From: CAMDHY01 sp046156265
GTDB taxonomy: Bacteria > Pseudomonadota > Alphaproteobacteria > Rhizobiales > Segnochrobactraceae
Assembly: GCF_046156265.1 (NCBI RefSeq)
Contig: NZ_JAWDIR010000044.1
Span: 291,178-355,177 of the forward strand
Length of the DNA: 64,000 nt
Reading direction: 5' to 3'
Shown here: in pieces, positions 34,717-45,723 of the stretch
Position numbering within the stretch: the first letter of the stretch is position 1
Layout: each line of letters opens with the position of its first letter
The notes under the pieces: generated by a model
What the model was told of the DNA's origin: nothing
Databases searched by the model: none
The model's input: only the letters and a program-made list of their open reading frames with translations
Position numbers and translations under genes: made by a program

Positions 34717-36204
34717 ATGCCGGCAGTCCAGGAGACGGTCGACCGCGTGCGCGCGATCGACGTCGATCAGTACAAGTACGGGTTCGTCACGGAGATCGAG
34801 AGCGAAACGGTCCGCAAGGGCCTCGACGAGGATATCGTCCGTTTCATCTCGGCGAAGAAGAACGAGCCGGCGTGGATGCTGGAGTGGCGTCTCGACGCCT
34901 TCCGCCGCTGGCAGACGATGGCGGAGCCGACCTGGGCGCGGGTGCACTACCCGCCGATCGATTTCCAGGAGCTGCACTACTATTCCGCGCCGAAGTCGAC
35001 CGCCGGGCCGAAGAGCCTCGACGAGGTCGATCCGGAGCTCCTCGCCATGTACGAGAAGCTCGGCATCCCCTTGCGCGAGCGTGAGATCCTCGCCGGTGTC
35101 GAGGGGGCGGGCACGGCGTCCGGCTCGCGCGTCGCCGTCGACGCGGTGTTCGATTCCGTCTCGGTGGTGACCACCTTCAAGGAGGAGCTCGCCAAGGCCG
35201 GCGTCATCTTCTGCTCGATTTCGGAGGCCGTGCGCGAGCACCCGGAACTGGTGCGCCAGTACCTCGGCTCCGTCGTGCCGGTCACCGACAACTTCTACGC
35301 GACGCTGAACTCCGCCGTCTTCTCCGACGGCTCGTTCGTCTACATCCCGCCGGGCGTCCGCTGCCCGATGGAGCTCTCCACCTATTTCCGCATCAACGAG
35401 CGCAACACCGGCCAGTTCGAGCGCACGCTGATCATCGCCGACAAGGGCGCGCACGTCTCCTACCTCGAGGGCTGCACCGCCCCGATGCGGGACGAGAACC
35501 AGCTGCATGCCGCCGTCGTCGAGCTGGTCGCCCTCGACGATGCCGAGATCAAGTACTCGACGGTGCAGAACTGGTACCCCGGCGACAAGGAAGGCCGCGG
35601 CGGCATCTACAACTTCGTCACCAAGCGCGGCGACTGCCGCGGCCACAACTCGCGCATCTCGTGGACGCAGGTGGAGACCGGCTCGGCCATCACCTGGAAG
35701 TACCCGAGCTGCATCCTGCGCGGCGACAACTCGCGTGGCGAGTTCTATTCGATCGCGGTGTCGAACGGCTACCAGCAGGTCGATTCCGGCACGAAGATGA
35801 TCCACCTCGGCAAGAACACCTCGAGCCGGATCATCTCGAAGGGCATCTCCGCCGGTCACTCGTCGAACACCTACCGCGGCCTGGTGCAGGCGCACCGCAA
35901 GGCCGACGGCGCCCGCAACTACACCCAGTGCGACTCGCTCCTGATCGGCGACCAGTGCGGGGCGCACACCATCCCCTACATCGAGGCGAAGACCAAGACG
36001 GCGGTGTTCGAGCACGAGGCGACCACCTCGAAGATCTCCGACGCGCAGCTGTTCTACTGCCGCTCGCGGGGCATCCCGCAGGAGGAGGCGGTTGCGCTGA
36101 TCGTCAACGGCTTCGTCAAGGACGTCATCCAGCAGCTGCCGATGGAGTTCGCCGTCGAGGCGCAGAAGCTGATCGGCGTCAGCCTGGAGGGGAGCGTCGG
36201 ATAG
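34717..36204 (+). CDS. sufB: Fe-S cluster assembly scaffold SufB
   Basis: A 495-residue SufB, the usual length. It forms the SufBC2D scaffold on which Fe-S clusters are built. Conserved segments include YIPPGVRCPMELSTYFRIN, LHAAVVELVALDDAEIKYST, SAGHSSNTYRGLV, and the sulfur-acceptor region QCDSLLIGDQCGAHTIPYIE followed by EHEATTSKI. The start is the ATG preceded by GGAG. A 229-base gap with palindromic repeats separates it from sufC, unusual in an otherwise tight operon. Confidence 0.96.
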   Translation: MPAVQETVDRVRAIDVDQYKYGFVTEIESETVRKGLDEDIVRFISAKKNEPAWMLEWRLDAFRRWQTMAEPTWARVHYPPIDFQELHYYSAPKSTAGPKSLDEVDPELLAMYEKLGIPLREREILAGVEGAGTASGSRVAVDAVFDSVSVVTTFKEELAKAGVIFCSISEAVREHPELVRQYLGSVVPVTDNFYATLNSAVFSDGSFVYIPPGVRCPMELSTYFRINERNTGQFERTLIIADKGAHVSYLEGCTAPMRDENQLHAAVVELVALDDAEIKYSTVQNWYPGDKEGRGGIYNFVTKRGDCRGHNSRISWTQVETGSAITWKYPSCILRGDNSRGEFYSIAVSNGYQQVDSGTKMIHLGKNTSSRIISKGISAGHSSNTYRGLVQAHRKADGARNYTQCDSLLIGDQCGAHTIPYIEAKTKTAVFEHEATTSKISDAQLFYCRSRGIPQEEAVALIVNGFVKDVIQQLPMEFAVEAQKLIGVSLEGSVG

Positions 36205-36245
36205 GGACGGCGCCGCCGTCGCGGACAGGCGCAGACGCACGCGAT

Positions 36246-36376
36246 GCGTCATCCCGGACAAGCGAGCGAGAGCGAGCGCCGATCCGGGACCGAGCGCCCA
36301 GCCCGCGCCGAAGGCGCGTCCGACAGTGAGCTTGCGTCCCGGATCGCTCCGCGTTGCTTCGCGTCCGGGATGACGC
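36246..36376. repeat. Nested inverted repeat inside the suf operon
   Basis: Outer arms of 14 perfect bases (GCGTCATCCCGGAC at 36246-36259; complement at 36363-36376) enclose inner arms GATCCGGGAC (36281-36290) and GTCCCGGATC (36336-36345), then a central GCGCC/GGCGC hairpin (36305-36317). The whole would fold into one long stem. It starts with GTCATCCCGG, related to family B at 29482. It lies between sufB and sufC and could alter their message ratio. Confidence 0.8.
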
Positions 36377-36433
36377 CGATCTGATTGACAGGCGACGGAA
36401 GCACCGGCGCTGCGAACGAGAAGAACACGACGC

Positions 36434-37213
<780 letters not shown>

Positions 37214-37223
37214 GGACGGCACG

Positions 37224-38555
37224 ATGAACGCCGAGATGCGCCGACGCCTGACCGCCGCCGAGGAGGACCTCGCGAGCCGCGTCGCCGCCCTCCCGGAGGG
37301 CGCCGACCGCCTCGGCGACCAGCGCCGCGCCGCCGGGGCGTCGGTGGTCGCGACGGGCCTGCCGAGCCGGCGGGTCGAGGCCTACAAGTACACCGACCTG
37401 CGCGCCGCCTTCGGTGCGCTCGCGCCCGTGGCGCCGGCGGCTGACGCCACCGCAGCCGCGACCGCTGTCGCCGCGGCGTGGGACTGGGACGGGCTCGCCG
37501 GCCGCCGCATCGTCTTCGTCAACGGCCGCTTCGAGCCCGGCCTCAGCACCCTCGAAGGCCTTGACGGTGCCGTCGAGATCGCCTCGCTCGCCGAGCGGGC
37601 GCGGCTGCCGGATGCCGACCTGCCGATCGGCCGGCTCGCCGCCGGCAACGAGGACCCGGTCCTCGCCCTCAACACCGCCTTCTGGCAGGACGGCGTCGTC
37701 ATCCGCGTCGCCGCGGGCGCAACCGTCGCCGAACCGATCGCGATCCTCTCACTGGTCGTGGCCGACGCAGCCGTTGCCGTCACCACGCGCCATGTCGTCG
37801 AGGTCGGCACGGGTGCGACCGTGCGATTCCTCGAGCACCACGCCGGCCCTGCCGGCATCGCCTACCAGGCGAGCGCCGCCATCGAGCTCGACATCGCCGA
37901 CGGCGCACGCGTCACCTGGGCGCGGCTGCAGGAGGAGGGGGAGGCGGCGCTGCATCTCGCCACCCTCGTCACCCGACTCGGGGCCGGCAGCGCGCTCGAC
38001 CGTCTCGCGGTGAACTTCGGCGCGGCGCTGTCGCGCGATCAGGGCTTCGTCGATTTCTCCGGCCCCGACAGCCGCGTCGGCTTCGAGGCCGCGACCCATC
38101 TCGACGGCCGCCGTCACTCCGACGCGACGCTGGTGATGAACCACGCCGTGCCGGATTGCGCGAGCAAGGAGCGCTTCCGCGCCGTCGTCGCCGACGAGGC
38201 GCGCTCGGTGGTGCAGGGCAAGATCTGCGTCGCCCCGCAGGCGCAGCGCACCGACGGGCGGATGATGACGCAGGCGATCCTCACCGGCGACGGCGCCGAG
38301 GCGATCAACAAGCCCGAGCTCGAGATCTTCGCCGATGACGTGCAGTGCGGCCACGGCGCCACGTCGGGCCGGCTCGACGAGACGGCGCTCTTCTACATGC
38401 GCACCCGCGGCATTCCGAAGGCGGTGGCCGAGGCGCTGCTGCTGGAAGCCTTCCTGGCGGAGGCGATCGAGGGCCTCGGCGACGAGGCGATTTCCGAGGC
38501 CCTGACGGGTCGGCTGCGGGCGCGGCTCGCGGCGATCGGAGGCGAGGCGACATGA
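37224..38555 (+). CDS. sufD: Fe-S cluster assembly protein SufD
   Basis: A 443-residue paralogue of SufB that completes SufBC2D. Recognisable parts are GLPSRRVEAYKYTDL near the N-terminus, FVNGRFEPGLSTLEG, the central beta-helix, and the C-terminal CGHGATSGRLDETALFYMRT with the cluster-forming His. The ATG at 37224 is the first after sufC. Its stop overlaps the sufS start by ATGA. Confidence 0.94.
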   Translation: MNAEMRRRLTAAEEDLASRVAALPEGADRLGDQRRAAGASVVATGLPSRRVEAYKYTDLRAAFGALAPVAPAADATAAATAVAAAWDWDGLAGRRIVFVNGRFEPGLSTLEGLDGAVEIASLAERARLPDADLPIGRLAAGNEDPVLALNTAFWQDGVVIRVAAGATVAEPIAILSLVVADAAVAVTTRHVVEVGTGATVRFLEHHAGPAGIAYQASAAIELDIADGARVTWARLQEEGEAALHLATLVTRLGAGSALDRLAVNFGAALSRDQGFVDFSGPDSRVGFEAATHLDGRRHSDATLVMNHAVPDCASKERFRAVVADEARSVVQGKICVAPQAQRTDGRMMTQAILTGDGAEAINKPELEIFADDVQCGHGATSGRLDETALFYMRTRGIPKAVAEALLLEAFLAEAIEGLGDEAISEALTGRLRARLAAIGGEAT

Positions 38556-39799
38556 CGATGATCGACACCAGGATCGCGCCGGCCTTCGACGTCGAGCGCG
38601 TGCGGCAGGACTTTCCGATCCTGTCGCGCACCGTGCACGGCAAGCCGCTCGTCTATCTCGACAACGCCGCCTCTGCCCAGAAGCCGACGCCGGTGCTCGA
38701 CCGCATCCGGCAGGCCTATGCGGAGGACTACGCCAACGTCCATCGCGGCCTGCACTTCCTGTCGAACGCCTCGACCGACGCCTACGAGGCGGCGCGCGAG
38801 ACGGTGCGCCGCTTCCTCAACGCCCCCTCCACCGACGAGATCATCTTCACCAAGGGCGGCACCGAGGCGGTCAACCTCGTCGCTTCCAGCTGGGGCGGGG
38901 TCAACATCGGCGCGGGCGACGAGATCGTCCTCACCGTCATGGAGCACCACTCCAACATCGTGCCGTGGCACTTCCTGCGCGAGCGCCAGGGCGCGGTGCT
39001 GAAGTGGGTGACGCTGAAGGACGACGGCAGCTTCGACCTCGATGCCTTCGAGCAGGCGCTGTCGCCGCGCACCAAGCTCGTCGCCATCACCCACATGTCG
39101 AACGTGCTCGGCACCGTCGTGCCGGTCGCCGAGGTGACGCGCATCGCCCACGCCCGCGGCGTGCCGGTGCTCGTCGACGGCTGCCAGGGCGCCGTCCACC
39201 TGCCCGTCGACGTGCGGGCGCTCGACGCCGACTTCTACGTCGCCACCGGCCACAAGCTCTACGGGCCGACCGGCATCGGCGTGCTCTACGGCAAGCGCTC
39301 GCTGCTCGACGCGATGCGGCCCTACCAGGGCGGCGGCGAGATGATCCGCACCGTCAGCGAGACCGGCGTCACCTACGGCGACCCGCCGTTCCGCTTCGAG
39401 GCCGGCACGCCGCCGATCGCCCAGGCGATCGGGCTCGCCGCGGCGATCGACTATGTCGACGGCCTCGGCCGGGCAGCGATCGCGGCCCACGAGAACGACC
39501 TGCGCGACTATGCCGACGAGCGGCTGTCGCGGCTGAATTCCGTGCGCACCTACGGCCATGCGCCGGGCCGCGGCGCCATCGTCTCGTTCGCGCTGGAAGG
39601 CGCCCACCCGCACGACGTCGCCACCATCCTCGACCGCGAGGGCATCGCGGTCCGGGCCGGCACGCACTGCGCGGTGCCGCTGATGGACCGCCTCGGCGTC
39701 ACCGCCACCTGCCGCGCCTCGTTCGGGCTCTACAACACCCGGGCCGAGGTCGACCGCCTTGCAGATGCCATCGACAAGGCCCATAGATTCTTCGCATGA
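38552..39799 (+). CDS. sufS: Cysteine desulfurase SufS (class II)
   Basis: A 415-residue PLP-dependent desulfurase. The PLP lysine is in YVATGHKLYGPTGIGVLYG, and the active cysteine in the class II motif RAGTHCAVPLMDRLG. Other landmarks are YLDNAASAQKPTPV and ANVHRGLHFLSN. It provides persulfide to the SufBCD scaffold; no sufE or sufU gene is visible in the window. It overlaps sufD and sufT by four bases each, so translation is coupled across the three. Confidence 0.96.
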   Translation: MTMIDTRIAPAFDVERVRQDFPILSRTVHGKPLVYLDNAASAQKPTPVLDRIRQAYAEDYANVHRGLHFLSNASTDAYEAARETVRRFLNAPSTDEIIFTKGGTEAVNLVASSWGGVNIGAGDEIVLTVMEHHSNIVPWHFLRERQGAVLKWVTLKDDGSFDLDAFEQALSPRTKLVAITHMSNVLGTVVPVAEVTRIAHARGVPVLVDGCQGAVHLPVDVRALDADFYVATGHKLYGPTGIGVLYGKRSLLDAMRPYQGGGEMIRTVSETGVTYGDPPFRFEAGTPPIAQAIGLAAAIDYVDGLGRAAIAAHENDLRDYADERLSRLNSVRTYGHAPGRGAIVSFALEGAHPHDVATILDREGIAVRAGTHCAVPLMDRLGVTATCRASFGLYNTRAEVDRLADAIDKAHRFFA

Positions 39800-40209
39800 G
39801 CGAGACTGTCATGGATGATGCCACGCTGATGACGCAAGACGCCGCGCCGGTGCCGGAAGGCACGGCGGCGCCCGCAGCCGTCTCCGCCATCGCGCCGGAA
39901 GAACTCGACCGGATGACGGGCGACATCGTCGCCGCCCTGAAGACGGTCTACGATCCCGAAATCCCGTGCGACATCTACGAGCTCGGGCTCATCTACAAGA
40001 TCGACATCGACGACGACCGCACGGTGGCGATCGACATGACGCTGACAGCGCCGGGCTGCCCCGTCGCCGGCGAGATGCCGGGCTGGGTGCAGAACGCCGT
40101 CGCCTCCGTCGAGGGCGTCGGCGACGTCAAGGTGGCGATGACCTTCGATCCGCCGTGGGACCCGAGCCGGATGTCGGAAGAGGCGAAGGTCGCCCTCGAC
40201 TGGTACTGA
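39796..40209 (+). CDS. sufT: SufT / MIP18-family Fe-S maturation protein (DUF59)
   Basis: A 137-residue DUF59 protein. After a 35-residue Ala/Pro-rich leader the domain runs KTVYDPEIPCDIYELGLIYK to FDPPWDPSRMSEEAK, with the conserved cysteine in TAPGCPVAG. SufT-type proteins assist Fe-S cluster delivery to client enzymes. It is translationally coupled to sufS by ATGA. The next gene starts 3 bases downstream. Confidence 0.92.
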   Translation: MSETVMDDATLMTQDAAPVPEGTAAPAAVSAIAPEELDRMTGDIVAALKTVYDPEIPCDIYELGLIYKIDIDDDRTVAIDMTLTAPGCPVAGEMPGWVQNAVASVEGVGDVKVAMTFDPPWDPSRMSEEAKVALDWY

Positions 40210-40212
40210 ACG

Positions 40213-40635
40213 ATGGGTGCCGCGCCGCCGATCACCGGCGTCCTCGAGACCGGCGTCTATGTCGACGACCTCGCCAAGGCGCGGTCGTTCTACGAGGGGG
40301 TGCTCGGTTTCGCACCGATGTTCGCGGACGAGCGGCTCTGCGCCTACCCGGTTGGGCCGGCCGGCGTCTTCCTGCTGTTCCTGCGCGGCGCGACCCAGGA
40401 GACGGTGACCCTGCCCGGCGGCTCCATACCGCCGCACGACGGCAGCGGGCCGATGCACTTCGCCTTCGCGATTGCGGCGGACTCCCTCGCTGCATGGCGC
40501 GCGCGGCTCGCGGAAGCCGGGGTGGAGATCGAGTCGGAGATGGTCTGGCCGCGCGGTGCCGTCAGCCTGTATTTCCGGGATCCGGACGGCCATCTGGTCG
40601 AGCTCGCGACGCCCGGCCTGTGGGCGAATTACTGA
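40213..40635 (+). CDS. VOC-superfamily (glyoxalase/bleomycin-resistance-like) protein
   Basis: A 140-residue vicinal-oxygen-chelate protein. Paired beta-alpha-beta modules begin GVLETGVYVDDLAKARSFYE and end LYFRDPDGHLVELATPG; a metal-binding His is in MHFAFAI and Glu in LVELATP. The substrate is unknown. It is unexpectedly placed between sufT (3 bases away) and sufA, so it is probably expressed with the suf genes. Confidence 0.85.
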   Translation: MGAAPPITGVLETGVYVDDLAKARSFYEGVLGFAPMFADERLCAYPVGPAGVFLLFLRGATQETVTLPGGSIPPHDGSGPMHFAFAIAADSLAAWRARLAEAGVEIESEMVWPRGAVSLYFRDPDGHLVELATPGLWANY

Positions 40636-40759
40636 CCGGCAGCGAGAGTTTGGGCTTCGACCAATTCTCATTGTCGTCCGAGGGGTTCCGGGAGCCTTCC
40701 CGAATCCCTACATTCAAGAGGTGGCGGCGCCGGATCGGCCCGCCGGAGGAGACAACGCG

Positions 40760-41152
40760 ATGGCGAGCCTTCGTCCCCGTCCGTCCGTCATGAGCATCAC
40801 GCCCGCCGCTGCGGCGCGCGTTCGTGAGATCGTCGAGGCGTCCGAGCGCCCGGTTTCCGGCCTGCGCGTCGGCATCAAGAACGGCGGCTGCGCCGGCATG
40901 AGCTACACGGTGGCGCTCGCCGACGCGGCGACGCCCGGCGACGAGCTCGTCGAGACCGAGGGCGCCCGCGTCTACGTCGACCCGAAGGCAGTGCTGTTCC
41001 TGCTTGGCACCCGCATGGACTTCCGCGCCTCGAAGCTCTCGACCGGCTTCGTCTTCGAGAACCCAAACCAGGTCTCGGCCTGCGGCTGCGGTGAATCCGT
41101 CTCGCTGGTGGCGGCCGACCCTGGCGCGCTTGCGGACGGCGTCCCCGCGTGA
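40760..41152 (+). CDS. sufA: A-type Fe-S carrier protein SufA
   Basis: A 130-residue A-type carrier. The three cluster cysteines are present: one in KNGGCAGMSY and two in SACGCGES. It transfers clusters from the SufBCD scaffold to target proteins. The ATG at 40760 is preceded by GGAGG at somewhat long spacing; the ATG giving MSITPAAAARV is an alternative. Its stop overlaps the TenA gene by GTGA. Confidence 0.92.
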   Translation: MASLRPRPSVMSITPAAAARVREIVEASERPVSGLRVGIKNGGCAGMSYTVALADAATPGDELVETEGARVYVDPKAVLFLLGTRMDFRASKLSTGFVFENPNQVSACGCGESVSLVAADPGALADGVPA

Positions 41153-41859
41153 GCCTTGCCGACGTGAGCGGTTCGCCTCTGAGCAACCACAACGGCGGCG
41201 ATCTTTTCGAGCGCCTGAAGGCGGCCACGGCGTCCGACTGGGACGCCTATGTCGACCACCCGTTCGTGCGCGGCCTCGGCGACGGTACGCTGCCGGTGGA
41301 GAGCTTCCGGCACTATCTCGCCCAGGACTATCTCTTCCTCATCCAGTTCGCCCGCGCCTATGCGCTGGCCGTCTTCAAGGGCGACACGCTGGCCGAGATG
41401 CGGCAGGCCGCTTCCGGCGTCTCGGCGATCCTCGACGAGATGAGCCTGCACGTGCGGCTCTGCGAAGGCTGGGGCCTGACGGCGGCCGAACTCGAGACGG
41501 TTCCCGAGGCCCGCGCCACCGTCGCCTACACGCGCTACGTGATCGACACGGGCCTGCGCGGCGACCTCCTCGACCTGCAGGTGGCGCTCGCCCCCTGTGT
41601 CGTCGGCTACGCCGAGATCGGCGCGACGCTCGCCGCCCGTCCGGGCGCGCTCGATGCTGGAAACCCCTACCGCGACTGGATCGCCGAATATGCCGGCGAG
41701 GGCTACCGTGAGGTCGCGCGACGGTCGCGGGCGGCGCTCGAAGCCTCGGCGGCGGTGCGGCTGTCGGAGGCGCGCTTCGACCGCCTCGCCGGCATCTTCC
41801 GCCAGGCGACCCGGCTGGAAGCGGACTTCTGGCAGATGGGTCTGACGCGCGCCGACTGA
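41149..41859 (+). CDS. tenA: TenA-family thiaminase II / aminopyrimidine aminohydrolase
   Basis: A 236-residue all-helical TenA protein that salvages thiamin pyrimidine by hydrolysing aminopyrimidines. Landmarks are VDHPFVRGLGDGTLP, FRHYLAQDYLFLIQFARAYA, the active cysteine in ALAPCVVGYAEIG and a C-terminal acidic residue in ATRLEADFWQMGL. It starts with GTG overlapping the sufA stop. No other thiamin gene and no TPP riboswitch is seen, so its expression should follow the suf operon. Confidence 0.9.
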   Translation: MSLADVSGSPLSNHNGGDLFERLKAATASDWDAYVDHPFVRGLGDGTLPVESFRHYLAQDYLFLIQFARAYALAVFKGDTLAEMRQAASGVSAILDEMSLHVRLCEGWGLTAAELETVPEARATVAYTRYVIDTGLRGDLLDLQVALAPCVVGYAEIGATLAARPGALDAGNPYRDWIAEYAGEGYREVARRSRAALEASAAVRLSEARFDRLAGIFRQATRLEADFWQMGLTRAD

Positions 41860-41897
41860 TCCGTCGCGGCGGCGACAGGCGCGGGGAGGGGACGAGG

Positions 41898-42281
41898 ATG
41901 GACCCCGACTGGCTCCACGAGCTGTTCTCGCCCTATGGCCGCGTCGGCATCCGCCGACTGTTTGGCGGGCAGAGCGTCTATCTCGACGGCCTGATCGTCG
42001 CCTTCGTCGCCGACGACGTCCTCTATCTCAAGTCCGATGCAGAGACCGCGCCGGCCTTCGACGCGGCAGGGCTCGCGGCCTTCTCCTACCTCGCCAAGGG
42101 CGAGCGGCGGGTGCTCACGTCCTATCGACGCGCGCCCGAGGAAGCGCTGGAGGATCCCGACGCGCTGCGGCCGTGGGTCATGCTGGCCCAGTCGGCGGCG
42201 GGCCGGGCGGCGGCGAAGAAGGCGGGCGGGCGGAGAGGCAAGCCCGCCGCTAAGCGGTCCCGTTCCACGCTGGCGCCGTAG
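41898..42281 (+). CDS. TfoX N-terminal-domain protein
   Basis: A 127-residue protein with the TfoX_N fold: LFSPYGRVGIRRLFGGQSVY, then LYLKSDAETAPAFDAAG and the LTSYRRAPEEALEDPDALRP strand and helix. Lys/Arg-rich C-terminal tail. Proteins with this single domain are common in alphaproteobacteria and are not shown to control competence, unlike full-length TfoX/Sxy. It follows tenA by 38 bases and may end the suf transcript. Confidence 0.85.
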   Translation: MDPDWLHELFSPYGRVGIRRLFGGQSVYLDGLIVAFVADDVLYLKSDAETAPAFDAAGLAAFSYLAKGERRVLTSYRRAPEEALEDPDALRPWVMLAQSAAGRAAAKKAGGRRGKPAAKRSRSTLAP

Positions 42282-42287
42282 CGGCCC

Positions 42288-43271
42288 TCAGGCGATCGCC
42301 CGCAGCGTCTGCTCGAAGGCCGGGTCCGTCTCGCAGACAACGCGATTGCCGCCGTGCCACTGCGCCTCGCCGAGGCACCGCACGGCGCGCTCCACCGCCG
42401 CGGCGGGGTCGGCATCGGCCACCGTCGAGACGACGCCGGCGGACAGCGTGATGCGGCCGAGCAGGTCTCCGGACGATCGCCTCACCAGTCGCCGGCCCAT
42501 CATCGAGCGTCGCAGGTTCTCGGCCACCGCCACCGCCTGCCGCAGCGGCACGTCGGGCAGCACGGCGGCGAAGACGTCGAGGTCGAAGCGGAAGACGCGG
42601 GCGATGCCCGAGAGGCTCGACGTCATCGCCCGGCCGACGGCGGCCAACACGTTGGCGCTCGCACCTTCGCCGTGCGCCGCATCGAGCCGCGACAGCCGAT
42701 CGACGCCCATCAGCAGCATCGAGGACGAGCGCCCGTGCGAGCGCGTCGTCTCGCAAAGCCGGTCGATGACGGCCTCGAACTCGGGGCGGCCGGGAAGGCT
42801 CGGGTCGAGCTCCTCGGCGGAGGCGAGGCTCGGAAAGTAGAGGGCGAGGTCGCACGAGAGCCGCCGGCACTCGGCCTCTGCCGCGGCCACGGCGGCGGCC
42901 GGGGCGTCACCGGCGAGCGCGCGCCGCGCTTCGGCCAGCACGGCGAGGCCGCCGTCGAGGCGGGCGGCCGCGCGGTTGAGAGCGGCGCGGCGCACGGCGA
43001 GCGCGGACGCGGCATTGCCGGGAGCGCCGGTGTCACTGGACGAGACGAGGGCGGCGATGGCCGCGAAGGCCGAGGCGAGCGCGGGGTTGACGCCCGCCAG
43101 CGGATCAGCCGGAACGGGGTATTCGGCTGCTTGACCCGCGCTTGCCAGGTCTGCGCTTGCCAGGTCTGCGCTGGCCGGGCCGGCTGCCGCGATCCGATCA
43201 GGCGCGCCACCGTCCGGCTGCGCCGGCGCCGATCCCTCCGCCGATGACGTCATCCCCGCCTCCCGCACCAT
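42288..43271 (-). CDS. Degenerate GGDEF-domain protein
   Basis: A 327-residue soluble protein. The first 150 residues are Ala-rich and helical. The second half aligns with GGDEF domains (RLCETTRSHGRSSSMLLMGV, LSRLDAAHGEGASANVLAAV, ITLSAGVVST), but the GGDEF motif itself reads RFDLDVFAAV (residues 228-237), so diguanylate cyclase activity is unlikely. It may bind GTP or c-di-GMP, or be a structural partner. The start could also be the ATG six codons later. Near its N-terminus a 15-base unit repeats. Confidence 0.78.
   Translation of the reverse strand: MVREAGMTSSAEGSAPAQPDGGAPDRIAAAGPASADLASADLASAGQAAEYPVPADPLAGVNPALASAFAAIAALVSSSDTGAPGNAASALAVRRAALNRAAARLDGGLAVLAEARRALAGDAPAAAVAAAEAECRRLSCDLALYFPSLASAEELDPSLPGRPEFEAVIDRLCETTRSHGRSSSMLLMGVDRLSRLDAAHGEGASANVLAAVGRAMTSSLSGIARVFRFDLDVFAAVLPDVPLRQAVAVAENLRRSMMGRRLVRRSSGDLLGRITLSAGVVSTVADADPAAAVERAVRCLGEAQWHGGNRVVCETDPAFEQTLRAIA
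43138..43167. repeat. 15-bp tandem duplication in the GGDEF-like gene
   Basis: Two identical units of GCGCTTGCCAGGTCT in tandem followed by a third degraded unit encode ADLAS twice in the N-terminal linker of the GGDEF-like protein. It is in frame and expandable, so length variation between strains is possible. Confidence 0.8.
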
Positions 43272-43439
43272 CGGCGCCCGTGGGGCACGCGACGGGGGAA
43301 ACGTAGCCAGACGTCGTTAAGGAGGCGTTTCCCGGCCGCTGGCGCCACACGGAAGCGGCGCGGACCCGGTGCTGGCGGCAGTCCGCGCGACGGGTGTCGC
43401 GCGGTTCATCATGGCGCCGCTCGGGCGCCGTCGTCGTAT

Positions 43440-45242
<1,803 letters not shown>

Positions 45243-45723
45243 GTAACCGTAAGTTTAGGCGGCGTGCGATCGCGACGATCTGCCGGACCGAATACGCCTG
45301 ACGGCCGCCGCGAGGCGTCCGTTCACCGAGGTGGAAAATAAGTCCAACCCCGGCGAAGTCAATGTCTTTCGGGCGACGGCCAGCGAAAATGGCTCCATCC
45401 TGGGCGGAATTGCCTGCACCGGTTTGTCATGTCGCACCGTTGCGGCCGGGGCCCCGACCAATATCCCCGCCGCCCGCCAGTCGTCGGCGGCGCCCGCCGA
45501 CCGGCAGGCATTCCGCCGATTCCCGAGCGGCGTGAAGCCGATGGCGCCGCCGGAGAGTTTCGCGGCCCGCCGGCCTGCCGATGGCGCGGCGGTTGCAACA
45601 AGTCCTTTCGAGCGGCGGAAAGGACGCAGTCAATATTGGCTTATTCCATTTTTCCCGGATGTGCATACTTTGCCGGGTCGTGTGGCCGCCGTGACTCGGG
45701 CGGCGGTGTCGGGAGGTGTGGGC
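45243..45723. other. Intergenic region between rhlE and the TAXI gene
   Basis: A 481-base divergent gap. Open frames extend through it from the TAXI gene but their predicted sequence is Pro/Arg-rich and unlike the family, and the signal peptide starts only at 45724. I see no gene, clear promoter or repeat. An AT-richer patch around 45628-45670 may contain the promoter of the TAXI gene. Confidence 0.5.

Noticed and set aside
45331..45723. N-terminal extension of the TAXI protein
   Set aside because: The 131 extra codons are Pro/Arg-rich, while the GTG at 45724 has a good ribosome binding site and begins a normal signal peptide.
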